64,000 bases of DNA from Zygnema circumcarinatum (Eukaryota > Streptophyta > Zygnematophyceae > Zygnematales > Zygnemataceae): the NCBI GenBank assembly GCA_037447605.1, contig CM074815.1, positions 1,928,525 through 1,992,524 of the forward strand. The letters run 5' to 3'. Each line of letters starts with the position of its first letter. Within the stretch, counting starts at the first letter, position 1. Positions 48,201 to 59,448 of the stretch are shown piece by piece. The position numbers were made by a program, and so were the translations under genes. Under the pieces are notes generated by a model that was not told the origin of the DNA, made no database searches, and was given only the letters and a program-made list of their open reading frames with translations.

Positions 48201-49633
48201 TCTTTGCACTTGTCTCCCTCACTTTCGTCATCAACCAGCAGGTTTACTTCCCACTCCTCAACTCAGCAAACAGCAAAAAGTCGATTCATTCCTCCGCTCT
48301 TCCACTTTCCTTCACCTCCCTTTGCTTTCTGCTTACTAGCTTTGCTTGTAGTCATTCGGCAAAGTCCGTCCTTATTTCGAAAAGGTGCTATCCGAGCTAC
48401 TTGTGTTTTTTTCTTTTTTTCTTTTCTCATATATCTGAACTGCTGCATGGGTCAGCTTCCTTCATCCTCCTACCTCACCTGCATCCATTGGGTGCTTAGT
48501 CTCTCATACGTGGAGATTGCAGCCGCCGATATTGAGACTCTCTTTGTACATTACTCCCTCCGTCAAGTAAGAAAATCTGACGCATTTTGGCCTATTCGTG
48601 TTGACGGTTCATATAAGACAACTTCCTGCAGCTAATTGTAGACATACTTCGAAGTTCAGAATGGATCAGCTATGTAAAGCACAAGTGTGTATTCTCCCGT
48701 TATGTTGTAGTAAACAGAACGGTTTGACCTCTGCAGGACTCCATGGAGCGTAGAAGAGAGTGGAAAAAGAGGCAGGCTGACTTTAGGCCCCGCTCTGTCT
48801 ATGGAAGATTGACTCCTTGGGGACTTGCTCTTTCCGTTCACTCAAGTGGCCCCTCCACAGAGGAGCTGCTAACTGAGCCGAATTGGAGAAATAGAAGAGG
48901 GAGTGGGAGTGGGAGAGGAGGGACTTCAGACTCCCCTGCCCCTAAAGAGGAGGTTGAGCCTCTGTTGCAGAGTCAAGGGTCCATTAGTCCGACTTGGAGG
49001 GGCAGTTCACGGTTGGGAGGAGGGTCTGGTAGTCAAAGGTTGGCAGAGAGGGGGCGTCTCTCTATAGGGAGGACGGAGAGGGAAGGTGCGAGTGGCAGGA
49101 GGCTCAGCAGCAGTGGGGGGGAGACAAGTAGTGAAAGGACGGAGGAAGGCAGTAGTAGTCTGGGGAGGAGGGAGAGCGATGATAAGGAGCGGCTTCAAAA
49201 GTTGATGGGGAAGTTGGAGGAAACCTTGCCAAGTAAAGAGGTGGTTCTGAGAACCGTCCTGGAGGGTTCCAGTTGGAGGGGAGAAGAAGGGCAGAGAATC
49301 TTTTCACGAAAGCATTTCAACAGCCTAAAGGTGAGAAGTTTCTCCTTTTTGAGAACCTTCGTTCGTTCTTATCAGTACCTCTCGTTAGGGACAGGCATGT
49401 AATTTTTGTGTTTGTGAGAGTGTTTTTTGCAGGCCATACACAAAAAGCTGCCGAGGAAAACGATCTTCCGAAGGCTAAGCTCGGCTCGACGGAAGATTCA
49501 AGAGCAGGAGAGTGTGGAGGAAGTCTCTGAGGGCGTGCTGGTGATAGACCAGCAGTGCCTTGTGGCCTTCCCAATATTCTATGTAGTATCTGTCCTTTTG
49601 ATCCTTGGAAACTTTGTGGGTCGGCCGGCTTAG
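45220..49633 (+). CDS. Pentameric ligand-gated ion channel (Cys-loop superfamily) subunit
   Basis: Eleven exons: 45220-45406, 45813-45872, 46172-46324, 46616-46660, 46917-46966, 47317-47512, 47722-47834, 48101-48241, 48456-48566, 48737-49330 and 49433-49633 (616 residues, phases consistent). A signal peptide (MILYIVLLLLLLNAGNAQQ) leads an extracellular ligand-binding domain with DVYISATLDRLLSVD, the WxDPR motif (SWTDPR), WKPAIYLNNA and the loop NFKSFPFDSQELTIEME. M1 is MVIPIAFTVALSWSVFLID, M2 is GTRVTITLSLFFALVSLTFV, M3 begins SSYLTCIHWVLSLSYVE; a basic Ser/Gly-rich loop of about 210 residues follows, and M4 ends in the family-like IDQQCLVAFPIF. Both disulfide cysteines of the Cys-loop are absent (Ser and Leu at those places). 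Ligand and ion are unknown. Exon 4 has a second donor six bases earlier, and the exon 6 and 7 borders are less sure. Confidence 0.87.
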
Positions 49634-50477
49634 GCTGTTAACTGAGTGCTCCCTTTATGTAGGGAAATGGGCCCTCAATGTTGTTCCAAAAGTGTATATA
49701 ATATTCACCCCATGAAATATAATCTGTGTTCAAAAAGTCGCTTCACCAAACAGTGGACAGTTAATTTGGTGTTGTAAATGCAAGCGTTATGTTCTGGAGG
49801 ATGTATGGTAAGCCCTATGGCCTATGGGGCTTTGGCTTACCCTAGCGATGGCCATGCTCAATGTGAAACAATGCCCATGGGCTCCATGGCCCATGGGCCA
49901 TGGCTGGACAGCATTCATAAGTTTATGATGTCGGCCTGACTGGAAATTTCCATAGAACACGCAACCCACGAGCGAGTTTCGCAACCTTGGAATGTTCTTT
50001 GTCAGTTTTTGATTTTGTTCCGTAAGGAAGTTCAACTAGAACGTGGAACCATAGAACGGCCGTTAAACGGCTGCACACGTGGCGCAAAAGGTGAATGCTC
50101 GGAAGGATTCGCCGTACGAATCCGCATCCACTTTGTTGACTTTGGTTTGATCAAAAAAATGGGTTGATCTGGCGGTTGAGAAGTGGATCCAGAGATCCAT
50201 GATCGTACTTGTACCGGTCTGTTTCTGAATTTGGTGGAATCAATCCGATCTTCTTTTCAGTCAAATAGGTTGTGGGGCCTTTACTTTGGCCAATGATGAG
50301 TCGACACGTGTATAGATGGTACACGTGGTATGTTAACATTGGATCGTACGTTTTTGGTGTTGGCGAGTAGAGGTCCGGAACGGGCTTTAACTCAACTGAA
50401 CCGAAAGGATGCCGTACAATTTTGTACTGTACATGAACGTACGGACGTGCAAGTACAGCTTGTGGCAGGGAAAAAAA
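49634..50477. other. 3' region of the channel gene and spacer
   Basis: Probable 3' UTR followed by spacer with palindromic GCCCATGGGC/GGCCATGG runs near 49873-49900. I see no gene. Confidence 0.5.
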
Positions 50478-52325
50478 GGGTAGTGTTATTTCCACCCCTT
50501 TTTTTGGATCCAAACACCCCTTCCCGGCCGGGCAGATTTCAAAATGGATTAAAAACAGAAAATGCTTTTTTCACACCTTTTTGGAATCGATACCCACCTT
50601 CTTCCGTCGGCTGATTTTATTTTTGCTAACCAAGGAAAATGATACCCCGTCACTGCATTTTGAATACTGTATCCGCCTCCCTGAATTTTTTTTTTGAGGG
50701 AAAGAAATATCTGCCTGCCCGAATCTGCTCGGAGCGGACGATCCGTCCGCCACGAGATCGTTCGCGGGTGTCCGTCCTTTACAAGTGTGTGTCAATCGCA
50801 GCTGTCGATTCCCTCGCAGATCACACCACTGCAGATCACCGTTCGATCTGCAGCCGGGCTCGATCTTAGCGAATGGAAAGCGCCCACGAGTCCCGTCAAA
50901 GCCAAATCGCAAATGCGAGTGCGCGCGTCCTTCGGCCCGAGATCTCGTCATTGTTAGATCCCATCCAATCAACACCTGCCACGTGTTACATTTTAGACGT
51001 GGAAAATTTTGATTGGTCTAAGATCTCAATGTACGAAATTTTGGGTTCCTCAAGTTGTGACCTTACGATATTTGTACGGACAAACTTTTGAGAGGACTTT
51101 GGCGGGATACGTGGGCACGTGCCATGTGCTGTGACCGAGCCCGGCTGCCGATCAAATAGTGATCTGCCGTGTTGCGATCTGCGAGGGAATCGACGGCTGC
51201 GATTGACCGCAAGCGTGAAAAAAAATTCAGGTAGGCGGGATATTCAAATGGGGCGACGGGTTATCATTGGGTAGTGATATTTCCACCCCTTTTTTGGATC
51301 CAAACACCCCTTCCCGGCCGGGCAGATTTCAAAAGGGATTAAAAACGGAAAATGCTATTTTCACACCTTTTTGGAATCGATACCCACCTTCTTCCGTCGG
51401 CTGATTTAAACTTTGCTAACCAAGGAAAATGATACCCCGTCACCGCATTTTGAATACTGTATCCCGCCTCCCTGAATTTTTTTTTTGAGGGAAAGAAATA
51501 TCTGCCTGCCCGAATCCGCTCGGAGCGGAAGATCCGTCCGCCACGAGATCGTTCGCGGGTGTCCGTCCTTCACACGTGCGTGTCAATCGCATCTGTCGAT
51601 TTCCCTCGCAGATCGCACCACTGCAGGTCACCGTTCGATCTGCTGCCGGGCTCGATCTTATCGAATGGAAACCGCCCACGAGTCCCGCCAAAGCCGGATC
51701 GCACGCGCGAGTGCGCTGCCACGTGTTAAATTTTTGACGTGAAAAACTTTGATTGGTCCAAGCTCTCAATGTACGAAATATTGGGTTCCTCAAAGTTGCG
51801 ACCGTACGACACTTGTACGGACAACTTTTTGAGACGACTTTGGCGGGATACGTGGGCACCTGCCATTCGCTGTGACCGAGCCCTCCTGCAGAGCAAATAG
51901 TGATCTGCCATGTTGCGATCTGCGAGGGAATCGACGGCTGCGATTGGCCGCACGCGTGAAAAAAAATTCACGTAGGCGGGATATTCAAAATGGGGTGACG
52001 GGTTATTTCCTTGTTTCGCAAAAATAAAATCTGCCGATGGAGGGTGGGTATCGATTCCAAAAAGGTGTGAAAAAAGCATTTTCCGTTTTTAATCCTTTTT
52101 GAAATCTGCCCGGCCGGGAAGGGGTGTTTGGATCCAAAAAAGGGGTGGAAATATCACTACCCTTATCATTTTCCTTGTTTCGCAGAAATAAAATCTGCCG
52201 ATGGAGGGTGGTATCGATTCCAAAAAGGTTTGTAAAAAGCATTTTCCGTTTTTAATCCTTTTTGAAATCTGCCCGGCCGGGAAGGGGTGTTTGGATCCAA
52301 AAAAGGGGTGGAAATATCACTACCC
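50478..52325. mobile_element. Outer inverted-repeat transposon, TSD GAAAAAAA
   Basis: Starts GGGTAGTGTTATTTCCACCC and ends with the matching inverted sequence at 52325. The terminal inverted repeats are about 160 bp and include GGATCCAAACACCCC and CCCGGCCGGGCAGATTTC. Both ends are flanked by GAAAAAAA (50470-50477 and 52326-52333), an 8-bp target duplication. Without the nested insertion it is about 946 bp. It has no transposase frame, so it is non-autonomous. Inside, GATCTGCGAGGGAATCGAC-type strings face each other (about 50785-50825 and 51175-51215). TIR length and TSD size leave Mutator-like or hAT origin open. Confidence 0.88.
51269..52162. mobile_element. Inner nested copy of the same element, TSD TTATCATT
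   Basis: An 894-bp element with the same GGGTAGTGATATTTCCACCC ends and about 150-bp inverted repeats, inserted into the outer copy near its right inverted repeat. Exact 8-bp duplications TTATCATT flank it at 51261-51268 and 52163-52170, which the outer element's own sequence (GGGTATCATTTTCC at its other end) supports as the original single site. It has no coding capacity. Confidence 0.9.
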
Positions 52326-52469
52326 GAAAAAAAAAACACATTTCCTGATTCCTGATTTTTTTTTTGAATTTTCTTTTTCTGCCCGGGCAGACATGGAGTG
52401 CAGGGCAGCAAGTGGCAGGGGTAAGGCTCTCCTGTTCTGTGCCGCTGCCCTCCTGGGAGCAGTAGGTTG

Positions 52470-52755
52470 GAGAGGGAGAGAGGGAGGGAGGGAGAGAGCG
52501 AGAGGGAGAGGGGAAGAGGGAGAAGGGAAGTGAGGAGGAGGGAGGGGAGGAGGAGGGAGGGGGGGGGGAGAGGTGGGAAGCATTTGGTGGGAAGTGAGGG
52601 CAAGGTGGGAGGAGAGGGGGAGCAAGTGGGAGAGTGGAAAGGTCTGAGGATTGAGCGGTAAGGAAGAGAGATAAGGAGAGAAGGGAGCAATCGAGGAAGG
52701 AAGGAGAGTAGAGGAAATGAGGGATCAATGAAGGCTGGGTGGGTGAGAGAGGGAG
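52470..52755. repeat. GA-rich low-complexity tract
   Basis: Purine-rich GAGAGGGAGGGAGG repeats upstream of the ArfGAP gene, with compositional open frames on both strands and no gene. It may lie in the promoter or 5' leader. Confidence 0.65.
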
Positions 52756-52936
52756 TTATTGGAAGTGGATACGGATCAGATCCTTGCTTGCATACATTGA
52801 TGTCTGTAGGAAACATAGAAACGTCTGCAGTTCGTGGCTGCAGAGCTTAGGGCTACTGCAGATCGTAAGGTTGTTGTTCTTTTCTTGAGCTTCAAACCTT
52901 CCGTTAAATCAATTAGGGTTGTTAGGGTTAAGCCCG

Positions 52937-55900
52937 ATGGCTTCGTCTGAAGCAGCTGCGAAGCTGCGGGAACTTCAAGCGGCTCCAGGAAACAAAGTAT
53001 GCGTTGATTGCAGTCAGAAGAATCCGCAATGGGCGTCGGTATCATACGGCATTTTCATGTGCCTTGAATGTTCCGGAAAGCATCGCGGCCTTGGAGTGCA
53101 TATCTCCTTCGTTCGATCCGTCACAATGGATTCCTGGTCCGATATTAATCTGCGGAAGATGCATGCAGGAGGCAACCTCGCCCTGAACGAGTTCTTCAAT
53201 CAGTATGGCGTTCCAAAGGAGACGGAAATTGTAACAAAGTATAACTGTAAGGCTGCTGAGATCTATCGCCAGAAGATTCAAGCCCTTGCTGAAGGCAGAC
53301 ATTGGAGCGCTCCTCCTGTTGAAAGGGTTGTGCTTTCAAGAGCACCTTCTAATACTTCAAATGCTCGAGCGGCTACGAGGGCGAGTCCAGGCGGATTTGG
53401 AAGCTCCGACAGCTGGGATGACTGGGGGGACGGTTCTCAAAACGAGAACATGCGCAGAAATCAGTCTGCAAGGGAGTTTTCAAGCAACCGGCGAGAATCA
53501 GCGACTCATAAAACCCCTTCTAGTGGGGACTTGTATAGCAAATCGCAGCTGGAAGCATCAGCTTCCAGGAAGGAGACTTTCTTTGCTCAAAAGCAAGCTG
53601 AGAATGCGTCACGTCCGGAGGGTATTCCTCCGAGTCAGGGCGGCAAATATGTCGGTTTTGGTTCTGCTCCAACGAAACCATCCTCCAGCAGGTCTATGGC
53701 CGACGACGATGTCCTTACAAACACCGTTAGTGCCGTCTCAAAGGTGCTTTCCATCCTCTTGACCTGCATCTATTTTGCATGCTTGTTCTGTCCGCTTGTT
53801 GCTTGTCCGCTTGTCCGTCTGTCTGCTTGTTGTTGTTGCATCCGTGTGTACGCACAATTCGTTCTGAGATAGATGAACGATCTGCATTTAACAACGACAA
53901 ATTAATTCTTGCAGTCCGTGGGGGTTGCACCGCAAGCTAATTATGTTGCAAGCGTTTCTTTTCATGTCTACGAGGATTATAGGTGTATGGAGTAGTGAGA
54001 ATGCTATCATCAACAAACCCAAAGTGTCAAGTCGCACTTTCGGTCTGCGCTTGTTTCTCATTACTTTTGCTTTGCCTTGTTGTAGGGTTTTCGGACCTTG
54101 TCTACCGTGGCAGTCAGTGCTGCAGCTTCAGCTGCAGTTGCGGTGCAAGAGGGCACAAAAGAAATCCAGGCCAAGGTGAGTTCGCCCTTCCATTTATTGC
54201 CAACTAGCTGACTTAAGTCAGAGATTAACTCGCCCCTTTAATCCTCCCCTTTCTTCCCCAGTTTTCTCATTCCAAAGGAGATTTCTTGGACCCTCCTTTT
54301 CCAGTTATTGCTTTATTATCTTACCGCGTAGGACTTGACAAAGCTTGTCAACACGGAAGTTCAGGGAGCATTCAGATCTGGTTGCATGAAGCAGAGTCTT
54401 TTGTATCTGTTTTTTTTTTAAACTGCAGCATGCTTATGGGAGGTCTTTGGGACTTTACCGTATCGGGTATACTGGAAATTTGTTGCAGTGTTTGATTTCT
54501 AATTGAGGTATGCTAAAGTTCGCTGTGATTTGGACTCTATAGACTGGTTACTCCTGGCTGCCCTTAGAAGCCATTCCATTTTGTTTGGGTTGCAATATGT
54601 GAATAAAGTTTAGAAATAGTCCATAGTGACGTTTCTTACGGCGAAGCGGCAGAAGTGTCTGTTGTTTCTAATCCCTATAGCATGTAAGTTAGCTTGGTTA
54701 CTATTCATCCATTTCTGATTGTCATTTAGAAGCTAGAGTCACGATCATCAAAATTGCCCAATGCTGTTCTATACTATGCGTGCTGGATTTGGTTTGTTTG
54801 AAAGTGAACTGTCTGCGTCTTCCATTTTCCCCACATTCTTCTTCAACACCCCTAATCTGTTCCATTGCCGATCTCCCACTCTTGAACCAAACAACCTTCC
54901 CCCCATCCCCCCTTCTTCCTAAACCGCTTAGAGCCTGGTATACAGTGCCTCAGTCTTAGGTCCTCTTAGGCTTACTCTACCAAACTAGTGCAATACAATG
55001 GTGTAGCTGACGGCTTTCTCGTTGAAATGAGGGTAAAGGTGCTCGTGGGTAAGTAGTAGATAAGTGGGATGATTTTTCTAGCGCTTCACCATGACATGCA
55101 ACTTAGAAAACTTCATAAAGAGAGTAAAGTGAAATGAATATTTTTTTGGCATGCTGTCAGCTTTCATCCCAAAATCTAATGATCCAAGTGATTCATTTAA
55201 CTGTCTGAGAGGATTTTTAGGTTAATTTATTGGTATGTCTCTTGGCTGCCGGATGACGTCTGCAAGTCGACCAATCTTAGTGATAGTTAATAATTTCTAC
55301 TGAATATTTTCTGGGTTTGGATCATGGATCTGACCATTTCAAATTTTTTTCTGCAGGTGAAGGAGGGTGGCTACGATAAGCAGGCTATGGAGACAGCCTC
55401 TGTAGTAGCAGCGAAAACTACAGAAGTCGGGCACAAAGCGTGGACCTTTGTGAAGGCATTTGCCGTAGCTGCAACGCAGCACGTGGAAAATTATACGAAG
55501 GATTCAAATGATCAGTCTGCGTTTGGAGTGCAGACAAGGAACCAAAATGGGTTTTTAAGTTATGATAAGAGTACTGAGGAGGAGAACGACAATTTGGTGA
55601 GGGGGGGAGGCGGGAATTGGAATGATAGCAACATACGGGGAAGTCAGCGAAGTACGACCAGTGGTAGTAGAAAGGCAGAGGATGAATGGGACAATTGGGG
55701 CTCCGGTAATAGGAGCAGCGCAGGCCCTCGAAGTACTGGTTGGGGTGGATGGGAGGATGAGAATGGAGGGTCTGAGAGGAAGACACAGACGGGTGGATCA
55801 GGGAGAGACTTTCAGCAGGCAGAAACAGCTACTAACAGAGTGAGTGGTTCAACTGCAACAGGTGGAAAGAGTGGTGGGGATACATGGGCTGGATGGGATG

Positions 55901-55992
55901 ATGCGGAGGACAAGGAGGAGGATGTGCGGGGAGGGGGAGGAGGTAGCAAGAATAATGTGTCGGACTGGGACGACTGGGGAGACTCGAAGTGA
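52937..55992 (+). CDS. ARF GTPase-activating protein (AGD6/AGD7-like, ARFGAP1 type)
   Basis: Three exons: 52937-53743, 54086-54175 and 55357-55992 (510 residues), phase 0 throughout. The N-terminal ArfGAP zinc finger is complete: CVDC, then [20 protein letters not shown] with the catalytic-type arginine, and the [15 protein letters not shown] block. It stimulates GTP hydrolysis by ARF GTPases on Golgi membranes. After a Ser/Gln-rich linker come [14 protein letters not shown] and [20 protein letters not shown], shared with AGD7. The tail has repeated DDWGD/WDNWG/WAGWDD tryptophan-acid motifs, as in ARFGAP1 family proteins that sense curved or coated membranes. A possible extra exon at 53915-53953 was left out because its donor is poor and the family alignment does not need it. 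Confidence 0.95.
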
Positions 55993-57572
55993 ACAGGTGG
56001 AGGGTTGAAGTGAGGCCCTTTCCTGAGATCGATTCGATTTTGACGTCTTTCACACCACTTAGCATGTTTTGAGGAGGGGGGAGAAGGAGGGGAGAGAGAG
56101 GGGAGAGAGAGAAGAGAGATTCGCAGTCAGGGATGTGGGCGAGAGGCTGGAAATTGACTCCCACTCAACTTATTCCCCACAAGTGAATGGCAGCATAAGT
56201 ATTCATAAGTGGCCGTCATGCTATCAACTGCATGATCGTCCCTGTGAGCATCTCATTGCTTTTGACGTACTAGGTGAAATTGTTGGAAAATGCAGAACTG
56301 GACAGGAAACTGTGATCGAATAGAGAACAGAGATAACCCCGATTGCTGCAGCTATACAGGCGCTGCATCTTGGTTGCTTAAGCAGAGTCCTAATGATAAG
56401 CTTAGTTCATTTAGTTAGACCAGGCAGGAGTTGGAATTAAAGGGCCGCCTTTGACATCGAAAGGATGTAGCTGTTTTCCTCATTAAAATATTGACTTTTG
56501 GGAGGTGCCCATATTCAGTAAATTGTAATTTTTTCCACCGAATTTTCGGTGGGCTCTCCCTTGGCTTTGGGCCGTTGTGACTGGCGGAGACGTGCATCCA
56601 TCCTCAACTCCGAGGGAGGCAGCGAGGATGCCATTCCTTTCCAAGGAGTGCTGAAGGCAAAAGCCGTTCCCTTAACCACAGTCATAACAGCTTTGTTCTA
56701 TTTATTTGAGTGCCCCCCGAATGATACGTCGGGTTTCCATGTTCCCCTATAACGTAAATCCGTGACAAACGATTATTTTCATGAGCTTGTGTTGCGAATT
56801 CTATGAGGAATATGCGCAACTGGATGTGCACATATGTTCGAGTCGGCATTTCAGTGGTCTGCAACATTACGGGATGATATTCAACAACAGCTGTAACATC
56901 ACATCATCTCTCACATTGTCTCACATTGACCTGGTGTCATTACATGTTATCTTATGTATTTGAATATCAGGGGTTATGGCAGTGACTCCATGACACATAC
57001 ATGCATTGTCATGTCAAAATGGCAGGGCATGGGGCAGCATGAATGCCAGATTCAAACCAACCAACAAAACAAAGCTCGCTCGCCGTGAAAGGAAAGTAGA
57101 AAAAACAGTTTGAACCATATACATTACCAGGAAGTGCTCCTCCTTCAGACGTGATTCGTACGCATGGCAATGCAGTGTTGGCTGACACTGAACTGTACAG
57201 TCAACACGATGCGACATATGAAAGCATATACAATACAAGAACCAAAAGACAAGTAGAAAAGGAGAGCAAAACAAGTATCAGAGGAAACCGAACCATTGCT
57301 TTTGCCACAAACATGAGGTAATCAGGTGTATGAGAAGGCCGAGATGTTGCTCGGCTCTTAACGTACATCTACACAGCGTTCAGCACAGCAAGGTGATCGC
57401 AATAAGGAGTTGAGGAAGCTTCTGCTCTCCGATGTTTCCTTCACACCGAGGAGATGCTCTCCCCTTTTGCACACTTTCTCACTCTTTCTCTCTCTTTCTG
57501 ACAGGCCATTCTAAAATTCTACTTGCAATAGCTCCTCGTATATACCGGCCCGTATGCTTGTGTTGAATCTAT
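55993..57572. other. Intergenic region between convergent ArfGAP and small membrane-protein genes
   Basis: About 1.6 kb with a GGAGAGAGAGGGGAGAGAG tract at 56080-56120 and otherwise AT-rich DNA. It should contain both 3' UTRs. No recognised gene. Confidence 0.55.
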
Positions 57573-58583
57573 TCACTCAGCCTTCCTGTAATTTCCCCGA
57601 GAGATAGGATTCAAAACAATGGGAGGGCCTGCTTCACGCGGCCAAGAATCCATTCGCTTGTCTGTTGCTTCAGCCCATTCCTTTGTCAATGTGGGTGGCA
57701 CCGTTCCTGCAAAGGAAAAAGAAGGGAGGGGGATAGAAACTAAGAATCCGCACGAGGAATGCAAAGAACTTCTTATCTGAAGGCCAGACAAATTCTGATA
57801 GAAAGGATCATCAATGTATGGAGAGAACATGAAGAAAGGCGCTAAGATGCCCATCTCCGCCAGGGCTCTTTTGTAATACGGCGCTGGATGCATAAAAGGC
57901 CTCTGATATTCTAGCATTCCGCTCTCCACTAGCTTTAGTCAAACAAACTAATGATGGCTGAAACCGAATCGATCAGACGTGCTTTCCTTTGACTATCTTT
58001 TCTCTGTTCCGGCTACTAATATGATTAAAACAACAAAAAAAAAGTACACCACGAAGTCCTCGTCACATTCATCTTCTTCCGCTCCTCCTCCTCCTTCTCC
58101 AAACGCCTCTCTGGCTTCCTCTACGTCTGGCCTCCTCATCGTCGTCTCCTCTCACTCTACCTACCTCTCTCCCTCCGCCCTTCCCTCTCCGCCAATCCTC
58201 CCTTCTCATCCCCCACTGAGCCTCCTCAGCCTCTCCCCCTTCCAATCCTCCCACGCCTCACGTGCACTCCACATATTTTCCATAAGCTCTCATTGTACAG
58301 CTGATCAACCCTAAAACCAGAACACCCTTACTACATATGGCGTGGAAAGACTCAGCTTGTGCAACGATAAAAAATAACCTAAAACGGCGTTCAACATTCA
58401 TCCTGAGTGCCAAACAGCTGATCAAACTCAAACATTCAGAAGTCACCACTCTCTTCAAGGACCGGCAACCCTTATCTCACCTCCAAAGACCTTCCGGTTC
58501 CGCACGAGATCATAGACGATGTAGGCGACTACGAAGGAGCCTCCCACTCCCGCGCCTACGTGGCTCCATGGAGCGAGACCCAT
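57573..58583 (-). CDS. 78-residue single-span membrane protein, probably mitochondrial
   Basis: Two exons: 58583-58481 and 57706-57573. The product begins MGLAPWSHVGAGVGGSFVVA, has one hydrophobic span, then KVFGGTVPPTLTKEWAEATD, and ends REAGPPIVLNPISRGNYRKA. The 'AGPP.V.NPISR.N' ending resembles small plant proteins I associate with respiratory-complex accessory subunits, but I cannot name the family. The 774-bp intron contains a chance open stretch (57780-57929) that I considered and rejected as an exon, because direct splicing already keeps phase and gives a compact, plausible protein. Confidence 0.72.
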
Positions 58584-59448
58584 GGCTTCGGGAGAGGCTC
58601 TCTGTTGGAGAAAGAGAAGGCTATAGAGGGAGAGGGCGGGAGGGAGGCGGAGAAATGAGGGCAAATGAAGGGTGGGAGAGGTGGGGGAGGCGCAGGACAG
58701 CTGTGCAAGGGGCAGCCGCTTGGGCGATTTGCTATGTTCGTGTACAAATGGGGTACAGTAAACCACAAACTGCAACCGAAAACCACAAACCATAAACCAC
58801 AAACTAAAACCCACAAACCAGAAACCGGAAGTTAAAAGCCGGAAGCAAGAAACCAGAAACCAGGAACTGAAAACCGCAAACCGGAAACCAGAAACGTGAA
58901 AACCAGAACCAGAAACCGCAAATTCGCAATTCCGCATGTCAGCCGACTAGGCGACTCGGTCGTTGTTTTCGGGCATTGCCGACGGCGAGGTCAGCCAGTG
59001 CACATGGCAGCAAGAATGGCCATGAAAGGCAAATGTCTCGAGGGCATGGGGCATTTGGGGCGCAGTTCATTCTTTACAAGTAGTTTCTAGAAAGGTCCTG
59101 CCAAACTCCAATTTGTCTGGAGGTAAACTACCATTATTTCAGCCTCCTCCAGTGCTGCAGCTTTCTGATAACGTTAATACTAGAAGTCAAATGTCCCGGC
59201 TGCTAAAACAGCCCTAAGTCTTACGTTTAACGGCTAGGTCCCTGTAGAGTCTCATTCATACATGCTCCATCAATATGCGCTTCCCCTAAGCCCAGAACGC
59301 CTATGGGCGGCCCTAAAGTTTGGCCCTAATGTACCCTGCAGGCATCCAGTAGTCGGAGTGCTTTGCTGTTTCTAAAGTCGGTCGACTTGGTCAGCATTTT
59401 AGAGAGGCTCTGCTCCGGTTACTGAAAGAAAGCCCTCGATGATGACCT
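58584..59448. other. Spacer between small membrane-protein and dihydropyrimidinase genes
   Basis: Upstream DNA of the small gene and 3' DNA of the dihydropyrimidinase gene. Apart from the AACCACAAACC repeat (58745-58925) I see nothing organised. Confidence 0.5.
58745..58925. repeat. Degenerate AACCACAAACC/AACCAGAAACC repeat
   Basis: About 15 imperfect units of 7-11 bases (ACCACAAACC, ACCAGAAACC, ACCGGAAACC). It superficially resembles an old telomere-like array (CCCTAAA variants), but the units differ. Confidence 0.75.

Noticed and set aside
53915-53953. Extra ArfGAP exon ([13 protein letters not shown])
   Set aside because: The donor GTTTCT is weak, and the AGD7-like alignment runs directly from AVSK to GFRTLST.
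57780-57929. Extra middle exon in the small membrane-protein gene
   Set aside because: It has no GT donor after the open stretch, and skipping it joins the two clear exons in phase.
58745-58925. Terminal telomere
   Set aside because: The units are irregular AACCACAAACC variants and coding sequence continues on both sides.
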